Under the pieces are notes generated by a model. That model was not told where the DNA came from. It searched no databases and saw nothing but the letters and a program-made list of their open reading frames with translations. Positions 50,461 to 62,381 of a DNA stretch of 64,000 nt are shown in pieces (positions within the stretch are counted from its first letter, which is position 1; each line of letters starts with the position of its first letter). The position numbers and the translations under genes are program-made. This stretch comes from Phytophthora colocasiae (lineage: Eukaryota > Oomycota > Peronosporomycetes > Peronosporales > Peronosporaceae). The stretch lies in the NCBI GenBank assembly GCA_018806915.1, contig JAGKQI010000090.1, positions 868,001 to 932,000 on the forward strand, in the 5' to 3' direction.

Positions 50461-50492
50461 GATATGTTGGGGCCGACAGGCCCCGACATATC
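50461..50492. repeat. 14-bp stem hairpin near the left end of a decayed transposon
   Basis: GATATGTTGGGGCC and GGCCCCGACATATC pair with one G-T wobble around a GACA loop. It is followed by the direct repeats CCGAACTCCGAACTCCGATATTCCG. Its position about 100 bp before the transposon reading frames suggests an element terminus. Confidence 0.5.
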
Positions 50493-50588
50493 CGATTCCG
50501 AACTCCGAACTCCGATATTCCGATTGCTATCAATTTTAAGATTCAGTAAAAAAATAGTTTTGATCAGGCGCAGTGAACTACAACAGAG

Positions 50589-53500
50589 ATGGCAGACGAT
50601 GAAGAAAACCCTCAGACAGAGGAGCGTTTAGAGCAACAAGAAGTTACGAGACTCATTCGTGAAGCGCTAAGCGGGCGGCGGTTCCCCCCAGTGGTGCAAT
50701 ATCCCGAGGCAACTCGCGGAGATGGTCTGCTATCATCACTTTTCTCGTGGCCGGTCGTCGTATGGGTCCCTGAGTGCGAGAACCGGCTTGTACATACTGT
50801 CTTAAAACGGGATGCTCGTGCTCACCACGTGTGAAAGAGTACCGACAGCGCACGGTGGAGGACGTAGACACCAAATACCATTTGCTATACATCAAGTACC
50901 AGTGCACTGGAGACGATAAAGGGTGCTACTGTGAATGCTGCTTTCGTTCAGCGCGATGCCCGTCTACTCATGCACTTTCCCTTCGTCATGACAAAGAAGT
51001 CCGGGCTGTCGAAGGATTTGATGGAGCTAGTACACGACGGAATGACGTCGCCCCATGGGATTTCAAGTACAGTAGCAAGCATTCGGCGCCGTCGTGAGAA
51101 ACGCTACTACAAGTTGCTGTGTCTGTTTGCTAACGCTGTTCGGCATCGACGATTGACCAACCCACTTTATTTACCACCTACACCCACCTTCTGTCGGGCA
51201 GTATATGTGCCTCCAGAAACCGCTTGGAACTGAGACTCTCACGGCGGCCTGGCTACAGTCAACCAGCATTTACAGCAGTCTTTGTGAACAAGTAATGAGC
51301 CGCGCGAAGGTGAAGAAAGTGCTTCGAGTCGACCACTCCGTTAAGTTCTGTAAGATGCTAAAAGTATGGCCAGGAGGTACTGGAAACCGAGAGAGCATGA
51401 CTGACGCCAAGATGTTGCTGCTTCTCCAAAATGAGATTAGCCAGATTGTGTCGGAAGGCGCTTGACCCGGTCAGAAAATCACAGCGAGACTTGTGAGCTG
51501 CTTGAGCATATAAAGGGTGCATTACACTCAGCAGAAGATGATGATGAGCGGGTTGTCGTTGGTGACAACGCTAATGCGATTCGAAGCCTTGTGAATAGCG
51601 TGTTTGGAGATTCTGTAGGCGTTCGACAGGACCCTTTTCACGTTGTCCAGCGCTTTACTGAGAAGATCAAGAGCAAATGGAGCGCAAAATTGTGGCACAG
51701 CAATTGCATGAAGCGCTGTACAGCATAGACGGAGAACTTCGCGCCCTCCAGAAGAGATGGCATTTCGCTTCGAAACTGTTCTTCATAACGTGAATCTTGC
51801 CGATATTAGCTGCACCATACAGGAGTGGACAGGAAGCGTTGATAGTAATTTGAAGCAGATTCGCCGTGGAGATTTATATGTGGATTGCAACGTGTTCAGC
51901 GAAGGAGGAGGCAGCCATGTCCGTGTTGTCTCCACAAGTCAACTGGAAGGTTTCCACTCTGCACCAAAGAAGATGCTTGCTCGTTCGGTCTCTGCTGAAA
52001 TTGGGCTTCGCATTCTCGATTTGTTCATTTTGAAGCATAATTTGAAGATCGGGTCGCAATACGGACGCAACTCCGCCTCTGCATGATGCTGACATTCTCA
52101 CACTAATACAAACTGCAACACTATGTCGAGGAGCTGCCGTTGAATCTCCACAGCTTGAGTTTGCAGCCGAGCTCATCTCCGAACCACTTCGACAGCCAAC
52201 TTATCGATCCGCTACAGACCTGGACTTCGGCTTCGAAACAATGGAATCAAATGTTCGAAACTGTCCGTATCAATAGTCAGGCACTGGAGAATAGTCTACA
52301 ACGCGCTCATCAACACAGCGCAAGTATTCGTGAACTTCTTTCCAAGCAATTGGCATTTATCGAAACACGCAGACTACCCCGAGCCGAGTTCTTCAACTCC
52401 TTGTGCATCAATGAACTAGACTACGAGGCCGCCATTGGATTCTCTGGACAAGAGTACTCACTGCTTCGGCAAGTTCGATCTGAGCAGCAAGCTTCGGGGC
52501 AGAGCTGGGCAGACTGCGTGATGGTAACCACTATCATGTACAACATCGTGGTATCTTCGAACACGAACACTTGTTTAAACCTCCGGCGACGAAGCTTTGC
52601 CACGTTAGCATCTAAGATAGACGGTCTATCATCTCACACTTCACAGGACATGCAGCCATCCCGAGGTCGAAATCTGTTCTGCCTTACACGAGCAGAACCC
52701 CGTGATGACAATTCCCCACGTGAACAGGAGTTTCAGATCCAATTGTTCAATGCACTGCGAAAATGGCAGAATTCGTAAGCGCCGGCAAGTGTTTTCCCAT
52801 GGTGTACGACTTTGCATGCTGTATATGTACTGGAATTTACCTCAAGTCGCAGTTTGTACTTCTGAAGATATGGGATAACTTGAAGCACAAGGCTAACCAA
52901 AGCACAAAACTCAAGATAAAACTGAAGCTGAGCCCCGAACAAATTGCCAACTTACGCTGCACAGATATCCACAAAACTAGATCGGAAAAGATACTCAACA
53001 ACCTGCCAGTCGCCCAAGCAGTAGCCTTTCAGCCCAAGCTTCAAAAGCTAATGCATTGTCAGTTATTCATACTTCAACGGGAACAAACAATAACGGCGAG
53101 GCAGCGGAGGAAGGATTGCCAGTATTGGAACTCCATCTCCCCAGCGAATTCCAACGAATTTCGTGTCGTCGATTCCCAAAGTCGCCCCAGCGGCATCTTT
53201 CACGGGAACAGCAATGTTCCAAGCGCCTGCAACAATAACACCAGAGCATGTGTCAATGTTACGTGCACTCTCAAAGTCAATTCCTAATTCAAATGGGAAG
53301 TGGGAGTACATTCAGACTGTGTACCAGAAGCATTATCCACATTTGCCACTCTCAAACAATGCCTTACGCTGCCGTTTGAAAGAGAAGAAGCCAGGACCAA
53401 ACGTCTGCACCACAGCACCAGCCTGCTCATCTGCAGCACCAGTAATGCCGCTACGAAAGCGACGAACGACTTCATGCAGTAGCTGTCGTCAGCGCAAAAC

Positions 53501-53615
53501 GAGATGCGGTGATCTCACACGAAATCCCTATTGTACACAGGCAGTCAATACGGACAACAACAGCGTAAAGAGAAGCAGATTAGATGAATATCTGGTTCGC
53601 GATATATCTCACTAA
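50589..53615 (+). pseudogene. decayed DDE-type DNA transposon, family unassigned
   Basis: A series of plus-strand frames encodes consecutive parts of one transposase broken by stops and shifts. It starts MADDEENPQTEERLEQQEVT. Then come a cysteine cluster (CTYCLKTGCSCSP), GLSKDLMELVHDGMTSPHG, and a catalytic-looking core: RVDHSVKFCKMLKVWPGG, VVVGDNANAIRSLVNSVFG and RQDPFHVVQRF. Next is TSQLEGFHSAPKKML, and finally a region with EHVSMLRALSK, a CSSCRQRKTRCGD zinc-like motif and a basic tail. Order and motifs recall the large oomycete and fungal elements with DUF6729/KDZ-like transposases, but I cannot name the superfamily. At least six disruptions make it inactive. Confidence 0.6.
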
Positions 53616-54043
53616 TCGTACTGCATATAAGTACCTGGTCGCACGTCTTGCTTTCCTTCGCTCAATGGCCTCGAGATAGTGTATTCTCCCAGTCGACAAT
53701 GTAAATGACCGCGCGAAGTGAGTACGGTGCCTACAGGAACGTGCAAACAGTCAATCAGTATTGTGTAAAGCTGGGCGGCCATTAACAACAAGATACAAAG
53801 GTTATTGTTGTATGACACCACACCTTGGACGGGAACACTCTGCTGTAGCAGCCCATAGCTGCGTCCTTCTGCATTGCTGTATGATGTGTGATATCACCGT
53901 CGTGTCTGAGCCCAAATACTGGGGAATGAACCGGGACAAAAGCGGTGAAAACCGGTACCGTCCGGTCGGAAGTGGTGCCGACCGGTTGCGGGTCAAGCCC
54001 CAGAATAACGTATGAACCCCCCCCAACCGTTATGTAGTGCGGA
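53616..54043. other. intergenic, with an 8-bp stem hairpin that may mark the transposon end
   Basis: CCGGTCGG at 53962-53969 and CCGACCGG at 53978-53985 form a perfect stem within a stretch rich in ACCGGT. A C8 run precedes the next gene. No gene is seen. Confidence 0.4.
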
Positions 54044-57000
54044 ATGCGTCGCCAACGAGGCGAGTCGCTAAGTGAGCGCTTAAGGGCGGAAGTTCAGGTC
54101 TCTGCGGCTCTATGGCAGGTCAAACCCAGTACGGAGGCTACTACAGTACCCGAAGACATCAAACCTAGCAGTAGACGACCAATAACCACTAAGGTCGAGC
54201 GCTGTGAGGGTGAATTCCCGTGTCCTCGAGAAGTGAAGCCGCTACTTTTCTTTTACAAATACTTACAGCCTATTGGAGCGGACGGTAGTGATCACAATGC
54301 AAATGCTAAGAAACTACGGGTTAATTTACCTCTTACTGTGGTCTGTGAGCGATCGAACGCCCAAGAACTGGTGCTTTGGCTGCGCACGGACGCTCAGGGC
54401 AACGTCATTCGGGAAGAGAAGACGCCTCTGTGGCGGAAGAAACTCCACAACGATCTTTTACCAGGTCCTAGTCTTGAAAGCGACCCTGTGTTGGCTGTAA
54501 GGAGCGTCGGACGGTGGAAGAACAGTAACAAAGCCAGTGGAAGTGCAGTCGTACTTACGGGAAGAACGCTAGATCCTGTAGTAGCTGTTCCTTGTGAGTT
54601 GCCTACGTGCATCCAGCAGTTTATACACTGTCGAGGGTCCCAGGCTAGTGTCTACCGCATTTTCTGGTTCGAACAGGAGCGGAAGTGCTTTGCAGTGAAT
54701 TTGACAAGCAGGTACGGCTCTACTGTGGAGAATTTATTAGTCGTTTTAACACTTCTTGTTCATAGTTTAGCTTGAAAAATACAGAAATCCCGGAAGATGT
54801 CGACACAGGGAACATTTCTGCATCGAATGGATTGTCGGCTTCTACTATGGCAGCCATGAATGCCGCTTTCGAAACTGCTATAGCTACAGCAGCACAAACA
54901 GCAAGATTCTACTGTGTCACCGTGTCTCCGGACGCTCGAGCCTGTGCGCGATGGCCGAAGCTTCGAGGTGCTGTGATCGCGGAAGGTGTCCAGGCCACTA
55001 TTCGCATTGTAGATCATGTACAACTGCAGCTACCCACTCTACGATTCCATTCAATGACGACGGATTTCATTAAAGACACGAATGGAGTATGGTGGCTTAC
55101 GCGTGTCGTCGATTTCCAAGCCACCAGTTCCATCGAGCCGCTGAGAGACGATAGTTTTAGCTCCCGGGATTCCGCTGTATTAATACCAGAAGCTCTTCGC
55201 TCGAAACATGGCACCAATGAACCTCAAGATGCCCCGGAATCTCCTAAAGAATTATCACTTCTACGTGGAGATGAGTTTAACAACGCTCTCAACACGCGCT
55301 CGTGTTTTCTATGTGGAAGCTCCTGTGAACTCACGCCGACGTTTAGAGCTCAACTGGAAGCCGCAATAAAGGGTCATACGGGGGAAACGCACAGTGCAGT
55401 GGCAATGCAAGCCCCAGCTGTTGACGAATTCCGAATGACGCTTACGATGGCTCTCGATACGATTTTCTTGATGCGGCAACGAGGAGTTAATCTTCCAGTA
55501 TGGGAAAACGCTGTTAGTACAGTCCGGAAGTCCCAACTTCGAGATGTCTGCGACTTTCCGACCTGTATGCTCTGCTACCGGGTCTACCAGCAGCAGAATC
55601 AATTGCAACTACTTGCACGAGAGCTCCATAGCGTTCTTTCGCCCAATATTTCTAGCAAACAACCAGAAGAAGATGAAGATACGATTAATTTACCTACTGA
55701 TGGAATTGGTATGGCTACATCTGCTGCGTCGGGTCTAGCTGGATCACAATTGCTCTCTTCTGAGCTCCGATACCGACAAGAGACTCCTAAAAGTATTCTA
55801 GATCATCTGGAAGCTTTCAGAACTGAAACGATACCTGCGTCGTTGCTGAGACGTGCAGATTCGCCTGAAATGAGACCAACGTGGAGCGTTTTGACCCCCG
55901 TGCGAGGTGCAGATGTGGATCCGACAGCTACGCAGCTCCGGATGGTCTTCTTCTTCCACGAATTACAAGATGGGGGTCCTGACTTAATCCCCACAGACTT
56001 TTATTTGGAATACCATTTGGGCCAGAATGTCACGCGAGTACAGCTCGAAGGTAGTAAGATGCACACGCCCAATCGCTGGCAGCTGTGCGAGGCAAGAGTC
56101 CATTATCTATGCGCTACATTGGATGCTTTCAGTGAGTTTTGCGCTCACAAGCGGCTCCTGATCAAGTTAAAGGCAAAACCTTTTATCAGTAATGGTGACG
56201 ATTCTGGAAACAATCAAGACGATGAGAAGCGTTCTCGAGACCAGGAAGAGTTCTTCGGGTACACGTTACTACCGTTTCGAACGGTAAACACGGCTGCAAA
56301 ATGGTTCGGGAACTCACTGCAGCCTGAAAGCCGCACGGATTACCTACTGGAGCTCCATACAGCTTCACATGGTCTTCTTACTCTGAAATTGACTGTAGGA
56401 CTTCTGGTTGATCCCGTACCGCTAGCACGCGTTCGAGATGTGTTACGAGACCGCATTTTCCTCGAAGAGCAGCCTCCACATGGAGTATACTGGCCTCCAC
56501 CTTCACATTGTCTTGGAGGGTTGGCAATACCAAGAGATTGGATTGGAGCGCTGATGCCGTCCGAATACACCAAGCTATTACCCATGCGTCGTCGAGAGAC
56601 TCACAATACCAATCCAGTGACAACCGCAATCTCTTCACGAACTCACTCTGTATCTACAACCCCAGGAGCTCGAAGTCTAACGCTACGAAGTTCACAGTTA
56701 CTGGATATTTCTAACACACCCATCAACAAGAACACTGGCCAGAGTCAAGCCAAAACCACGCAGGAATCGGCATCCTGTGGAGGAAATCCCGACCAAGACC
56801 AGGGCGAAGTCCGAACACGATCGTTAAGCTTGGTAATGATCGGTACCACGTTATCACGGGCATGCTTGGCAGCCAAACGGATCGTTTCTCGAGTCTCCGA
56901 GGATGCTACGACTAGAACGTTCCCCACGGTCTTCCTAGCAGCTCTTTTACGTCATGCCAGCTTTGCCAATCCCGTCACTGCTTCGTGCTTTCCATCGACA

Positions 57001-58938
57001 TCTTTAGGGAACTGGAACTCCCCAGCGAGCTTCCAGTTTACGAGGAAATACTCTGTAGATCGATTACTGGCTGAAGTCAAGCCTGGAAGCCTCCCAATGC
57101 TTGCTTTTCTCGGAGAACTCCTACTAGTTTTACTCGAACAGCGAGAAATTTCGGATCAAGTGGATGCCAACGCATTGGAGAGCCTGCTAGAGCCGTTTTG
57201 GCAGCAAGACAGTGGCTGGCGCCCCATTCCACGAACCCGAAGTAGTTGTTTACCTGAGCGTCGAGTGATCTGGAATCGAGCAATTCGACGATGGGAGGCT
57301 GCTACAGGTAATGCAATGATTGACGAAGCTTCTGTACCTGAAGGAAGCACGAAAACTTTAGTGCTGGCTTGCGAAGCCACTCTGAAAAGTGACATTGGTG
57401 ACTTTCGAGCCAAAATGCTCGCTCTGGTATTGTGTGAATTGTTCGAGCAGATGGAGACGCTGGATAATGGCTACATTGAGATTGCAGAGTTACGTTCCCT
57501 TGCCAAGTGTCTGCCCGATCAAGAGTCCCTGCATTTGGAGAAACATTTAGACGAAGCAGTGGGAATGAGGGAGAAATTGACTCAGGCGGACGTCGAAGCT
57601 TTAGGAGAACTGGTGGCTCGCCAGCAACGTCTGGCGATTCGAACGCTGCTCCACTCTCTCATTGGAAGTGCAGTAATGACAGACGCTCTTGCGCGTTTTG
57701 ATCGCGTAGGCTCTGGTGAAATGAGTCGGGAAGAGTTTCGTGAAGTGGCATCTGAAGCTTTACTATCGCAACGCAAGGTCTTTCAAGCCTTTCAGGACGA
57801 ACCGAAGAAATCACGTGATGGATTTTGTCTGCGTCATGGATTGGCAGAAGTCTACTCAATTGATAGCGTCTGCGTACTATGCGCTGCAGAGGTACGTTCA
57901 AATGATCATCACCGCTGTGCTTCTCTATTAATTGTGTGTGTTTACAGTACCAAGGTGAAAACTTGCTGCCTAAATCTGTGAAAGAAGTTGAAAAGAGCCC
58001 AGAATCACCTCAGTTGGTCCATTCCAGCACTGGCGACAGCCTTGATGCTGTTGAAGCTCCTCTAAGGTTTAACTCACCTTCAGGACGAAGCCCAAATACA
58101 GATTCTGACGAAGAGAAACAGTATGCTAGCAGACGATCATCCTCGCCACCGCGATTGGAGAGATTTCGTCGTGCTTCATCGGGTTATAAAGTTCGCGAGG
58201 GTCTGGAGGCTGAGGCTGACTCAAATTCAGGGCCTCGAAGGCGACGAGCAATTACTGGAAATGTACCGACGTCCGGCCAAATAATCGATTCCGAGCTTGA
58301 GAATATGCTAAGCAAACTGCAAGCAGCTGAACGAACGATTGTTGTCGGAGAGTCTCCAGTGAAGGAACGAAAGGCTCCTGGACCTGTGCGATCTCGTCAG
58401 CCCTCTTTATCAATGACCAGAGAGGAAAATGAGGTAGATGATACCTTCTACCCTCATCGTAAATCGACTGCAGCGACAATATCCGCGCAAATATTCATCC
58501 CAGAGGATAATTCTAGTCCAGATCAAGTGAAGAAGAAAAGATTGAAGAAGAGGATCCTGAAGAAAACCGCACGTCGCGTACGATCGACGACGCCGTTACC
58601 CACTTCTGCTTCCCTGTCGAGACTGCTTCACATGGAGCTGAGTGATCGTCGACGTGTTCTAGCAACAAGTGCAAGCGAAACGATCATTGAGAAGGCTGTT
58701 CGCATTGAACAGAGACGAAAAAAGGTGAGAAGCGCATATCAAAGAGCTGGCAGCCATATAACCCTTTTGTGCTGGCAGATGGACAGACTAATATTGAACG
58801 AAGTCCTGGAAGTGAAGGAACGACTCGCAAAACTGCTTGATAGAAGGTGAGTATTGGCAACAATACTGAGTCTTCCACTCAATCCATCCTTCCATAAGGG
58901 TTAAACGAGCTGTGGACGTGATGAAGACACAAGTTTGA
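54044..58938 (+). CDS. large EF-hand protein of unknown function
   Basis: Four exons (54044-54711, 54771-57891, 57948-58846, 58899-58938) give 1575 residues with consistent phases and GT-AG borders. Features: two CxxC-type pairs (SCFLCGSSC near 55303 and CDFPTCMLC near 55550) that may bind zinc; a middle region with beta-rich, C2-like texture (LRMVFFFHELQDGGPDLIPT); and an EF-hand pair near 57.4-57.75 kb (ETLDNGYIEIAELRSL and FDRVGSGEMSREEFREV). The second loop looks able to bind calcium. The last third is a Ser/Arg/Lys-rich disordered tail with a helical end. I do not recognise an orthologue; a calcium-regulated scaffold, possibly flagellar, is conjecture. The last exon (14 codons) is short. 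Confidence 0.7.
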
Positions 58939-58999
58939 TTGAATTGATGTTCACACGTAAGGGCCTCTGCCCATGTACCTCGTTATGCAGATCTCGAGC

Positions 59000-60718
59000 T
59001 TAGTACCATAGCGCCTTGTTCCAGAATAGGCTCTTCGCGTTGGCCAGATCGTCGTCCGCAATGGTGAACGTGTCGTTGAAGACAATCTGCGAGCCTGCGC
59101 TCGACTCGTTGTACTGGGGCCAGTAGATCTTGTCATCCGCCCACTTGGTGTTGGGGTTGCCTGTGAGGACGAAAGAGAGAAGGTACTTCTGCATCATGAC
59201 AGCGACCGTCGCGTCCACAGACGAACTGCCGCCCATGCCGCCGGCACCGCCAGGGCCGCCAGTGGAGCTGCCGTCCGTCATTCCCATGCCGCCAGCATCA
59301 CCGACCGAAGTCGTGGAAGCTCCCGAAGAAGCCGTCGTCGTAGCTGTCGTGCCCTCAGACGAGCTTGAGGACGTCTCCAGCGTGTACGTGCTGTACCAGT
59401 AGTAACTCTGGTCCGTTCCGTGCGTGGCCGAGCTCAGAGCAACCTCCGCGTTCCATGTCTGGTTGTTCAGTGCGTGGGTCAAGGCAAGGTTCTTACCAGT
59501 GAGATCGAACGACTGTTTCATGTCCGCGAAACGGAGGCCAGCACTTTCGTAGTCGTCCTCCGGGTACAGCTCCAGTAGCTCCTCGACCACATCGTCCGTG
59601 ATAGCAGGGAAGAAGATACGCAGATACGTCGAAACGTCCTCCTGAGTGTCCACCCCGTCGTACGCCTGGCTGTTCGCTTCATGCTGTTCGTGGGAGATCA
59701 CACAAGGACCGGAGAAGTTGAAGTGACCCTGGTACAGGTTGGCCTCATACGTGTCCGGAATGATGAAGCCATCCACACGCGGTTGCATCTGATACGTGTA
59801 CGTATCAACGACGTCATCGGACGCGCTGGTTAGTGTTGAGAAGTTGACTTCACGCATACAGTCCAGGTGGCCGCCGTCGCAGCCAACAGCAGACGACACG
59901 TTCTGCCAGAACTGCTCACCGTGGTGATGGCCGGCGCCAGGAACGTATCCCGGTGACATGATGTACGCCTTGTGGAAGAGCGACGGTGCGTTGCCGCCGA
60001 AGCGTGTCATCTGGAACAGAACCTGCGAGCCACCAGCCGAGAAACCCATCGCAGTGACGTCGTCCGGGTTGCCACCGAAGTTGCTGATGTACTTCTGCAC
60101 CCACTCAAACGCGTGCTGCGAGTCCCAGACACACAAATTGGCATCACCACCTTCGTGTTGGTACGTCGGGCCTGTGGCGAGTCCCGTGATTCCGAGACGG
60201 TAGTTGTATGCCACGAAGATGAAGTCGGTGGACAGGTCGAAGAGGCCTTCGGGCGTATTCTGCGACTTGGAACCACCGGTGAAGCCACCGCCGTACGTCC
60301 ACACGAGCACGGGCAAGTTGCGTCCAGCAGCGTCGGCCGGCGCCCACACGTCCAGGTACAGACAGTCTTCTTCGGACGAGCAGTCAACATCAGCATCGGC
60401 GAGATTTGTACCGGTGTTGGTCTCGGATTCCGTCTCAGGCCATTCCGGTGCAGCGAAGCGCAAGTCGCCGGTTGGCACCTTAGCGAAGCGGATGTTCTGA
60501 TACTTGTAATATCCGACGGTGGTGTTGCCACCGACGGCTTGGACGGTGGTGTAGTCCAGTTCGATGGTTGGAAGGGACGAAGATGACGAGCCACTGGTTG
60601 TGTTAGCCTGGCTGCTGGCTGTGGAGGTTTGCATTGTTCCGAGGGCGTAAGTGCTGCTGCCTGCCATAGCGGGCGCCACGACGGCAGCGGCAGCCATGAG
60701 AAGAGCGTAGACGCGCAT
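59000..60718 (-). CDS. secreted type-B carboxylesterase, intact copy
   Basis: ATG at 60718 gives 572 residues. A signal peptide (MRVYALLMAAAAVVAPAMAG) leads into a carboxylesterase/cholinesterase fold: the IRFAKVPTGDLRFAAPE start region, EEDCLYLDVWAPADA, oxyanion YGGGFTGGS, the nucleophile in MGFSAGGSQ, a histidine in SSATHGTDQSYYWY placed like the catalytic His, and FVLTGNPNTKW with WPQYN near the end. It should hydrolyse esters outside the cell. A Gly/Ser/Met-rich insert (GGPGGAGGMGGSSS) is absent from the two broken copies in this window. The 5' flank is cut by a piggyBac-like element whose TTAA lies two bases before the ATG. Confidence 0.88.
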   Translation of the reverse strand: MRVYALLMAAAAVVAPAMAGSSTYALGTMQTSTASSQANTTSGSSSSSLPTIELDYTTVQAVGGNTTVGYYKYQNIRFAKVPTGDLRFAAPEWPETESETNTGTNLADADVDCSSEEDCLYLDVWAPADAAGRNLPVLVWTYGGGFTGGSKSQNTPEGLFDLSTDFIFVAYNYRLGITGLATGPTYQHEGGDANLCVWDSQHAFEWVQKYISNFGGNPDDVTAMGFSAGGSQVLFQMTRFGGNAPSLFHKAYIMSPGYVPGAGHHHGEQFWQNVSSAVGCDGGHLDCMREVNFSTLTSASDDVVDTYTYQMQPRVDGFIIPDTYEANLYQGHFNFSGPCVISHEQHEANSQAYDGVDTQEDVSTYLRIFFPAITDDVVEELLELYPEDDYESAGLRFADMKQSFDLTGKNLALTHALNNQTWNAEVALSSATHGTDQSYYWYSTYTLETSSSSSEGTTATTTASSGASTTSVGDAGGMGMTDGSSTGGPGGAGGMGGSSSVDATVAVMMQKYLLSFVLTGNPNTKWADDKIYWPQYNESSAGSQIVFNDTFTIADDDLANAKSLFWNKALWY

Positions 60719-60720
60719 GA

Positions 60721-62381
60721 TTAACACCTTGTCTACGAACGGTACTTGCCCCGAACGCGTAAGGGAATGTCATAAGATACACCATAGTAATCTTACTTAC
60801 TTTTTGTATGAATGCACTTTTTGCTGTGCGGTTAGGTGTATTAATTCTTGCCAGGTTTTTCTTTCAATGTCGTAACTCCGACGACATAGCGTGACTCCAG
60901 CATCGACTCAATGTCGTCAGTGACTGCAAAAGCAGTCAACAGATGGCTGATTTGCAGCACAGAGAGCCCAGAGAGCCCACGCATTTCAAGAAACGCAAGG
61001 AAGACGGTACGTGCATTCAAGAAACTGTGTATTTGAAACGAAACACTAATCAACTGAGGCTCTGGGCATGATCACTCGTCATTGCAACCATCCTCGCCGT
61101 CACCGCCGTTTTCATTGTCACTACCGCCACCGTGTCCAAGACGAAGTTCCCGCCGCGTCTTCTTTCTTGGGCCAGCTTTCTGACCGGGTCGCAGAGGTAG
61201 TATACAGGATTCCGGTCCCACCAAACACACGAAAGAAGTGTCGGAATAGCGACAGAGCGCGAGAATGAGAATGCACCGTGGGGTATACTGGCTGGTCGCG
61301 TCTTGTTCGTAGCTTTGAGCTCCTTGTTGAACACAAGTCGGTAAGTCATAACCGTGCCAACCGCATATACTTTCAAACTCAGCAGCTCAATAGCCAGGAG
61401 CACGGAAGAATAGTATCGATCAATCACGACGAAGTGCCACGTGTGGCGAGATTGACCGAGCACAACCTTTAAGTTTCTTATCACAGCAGCGGCGCCAGTC
61501 TTATAGTCAGCTGAGGTGTCAACTCCATCAGCAGATGTGCGCTTGCCAACATAAACTTCGAATCTATACAGTTACGACATTCAAAGTTGTCAGACACAGT
61601 CAAGGCAGCAAATTACGACATAGACATTTTGTAAAAAAATGTACCTGTGGCAGTAGGCACTCATTGCATCACACACCATAAAGAGTTTGGACCCATAGCG
61701 GTGAGGTTTATCGGTCATCAACATACGCGTCGTATTTCGTTTGGATGTGGCCGGTAGTACACCCTCATCAAACGAGGAATGTAGCAGGGAGAGTCCACCC
61801 CATGAGAAAACGCTCTTGGATCTTGTCTACTACTGGGCGTAGCGTCATCACGTGTGGCATCATGTCGGTTATACCCACTACCTTCCTCTGTTCGGCCCTC
61901 TTCCTCTTCTTCCAGCAAGCCAGCAGCGAACGCATAATTCACAACTGCGTTTTCCCCATGAAAACGTGGGCATCGTCTGGACTTGAATAGCTCCACTCCG
62001 TTTGAAGCCCACTCGGGCGCCTGGACTTCCACCCCGCCGCCCGAAGCTGCCGCCACAAGTGGCCGAGTCAATGTCATATGCAGAGGCGGCTTCTGGTACG
62101 ACGGGTTTCTCGCGACGGTTCCTCCGTATGCGCGCCATCGAGCAAAAAGTCGAATGAGTGGCTCTTGCGCATCCTCCCACGCATGCTGGTCCCCCACCCC
62201 TGTCCTGCTTTTGTTTTGGACCGAAATGACCTCTAGGAAATTATATTTTGTCTTTGACTTGATTAAAGTATTGAAAAAATATTTCCGAGCCATTTCCTAA
62301 TGATCGCCACGCAATGTCGTAAGTTACGACATAGCAAAATAACTATGTCGTATTATACGACGTTCGTAGACAAGGTGTTAA
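60721..62381 (-). mobile_element. piggyBac-like element with 21-bp terminal repeats and TTAA ends
   Basis: The bases from 60721 (TTAACACCTTGTCTACGAAC and one more) recur as an exact reverse complement at 62361-62381. Both ends carry TTAA, the piggyBac target. Inside, the minus strand encodes parts of a piggyBac transposase. KLFMVCDAMSAYCHR (about 61690-61640) is spliced over an intron to FEVYVGKRTSADGVD, then VIRNLKVVLGQSRHTWHFVV, IDRYYSSVLLAIELL and HGAFSFSRSVAIPTLLSCVW. An N-terminal frame (62293-61718, MARKYFFNTLIKS) does not join it cleanly, and the region with the first catalytic aspartate is missing. At 1.66 kb the element is internally deleted and non-autonomous. Several TGTCGTAA/TTACGACA motifs lie inside. 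Confidence 0.82.
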
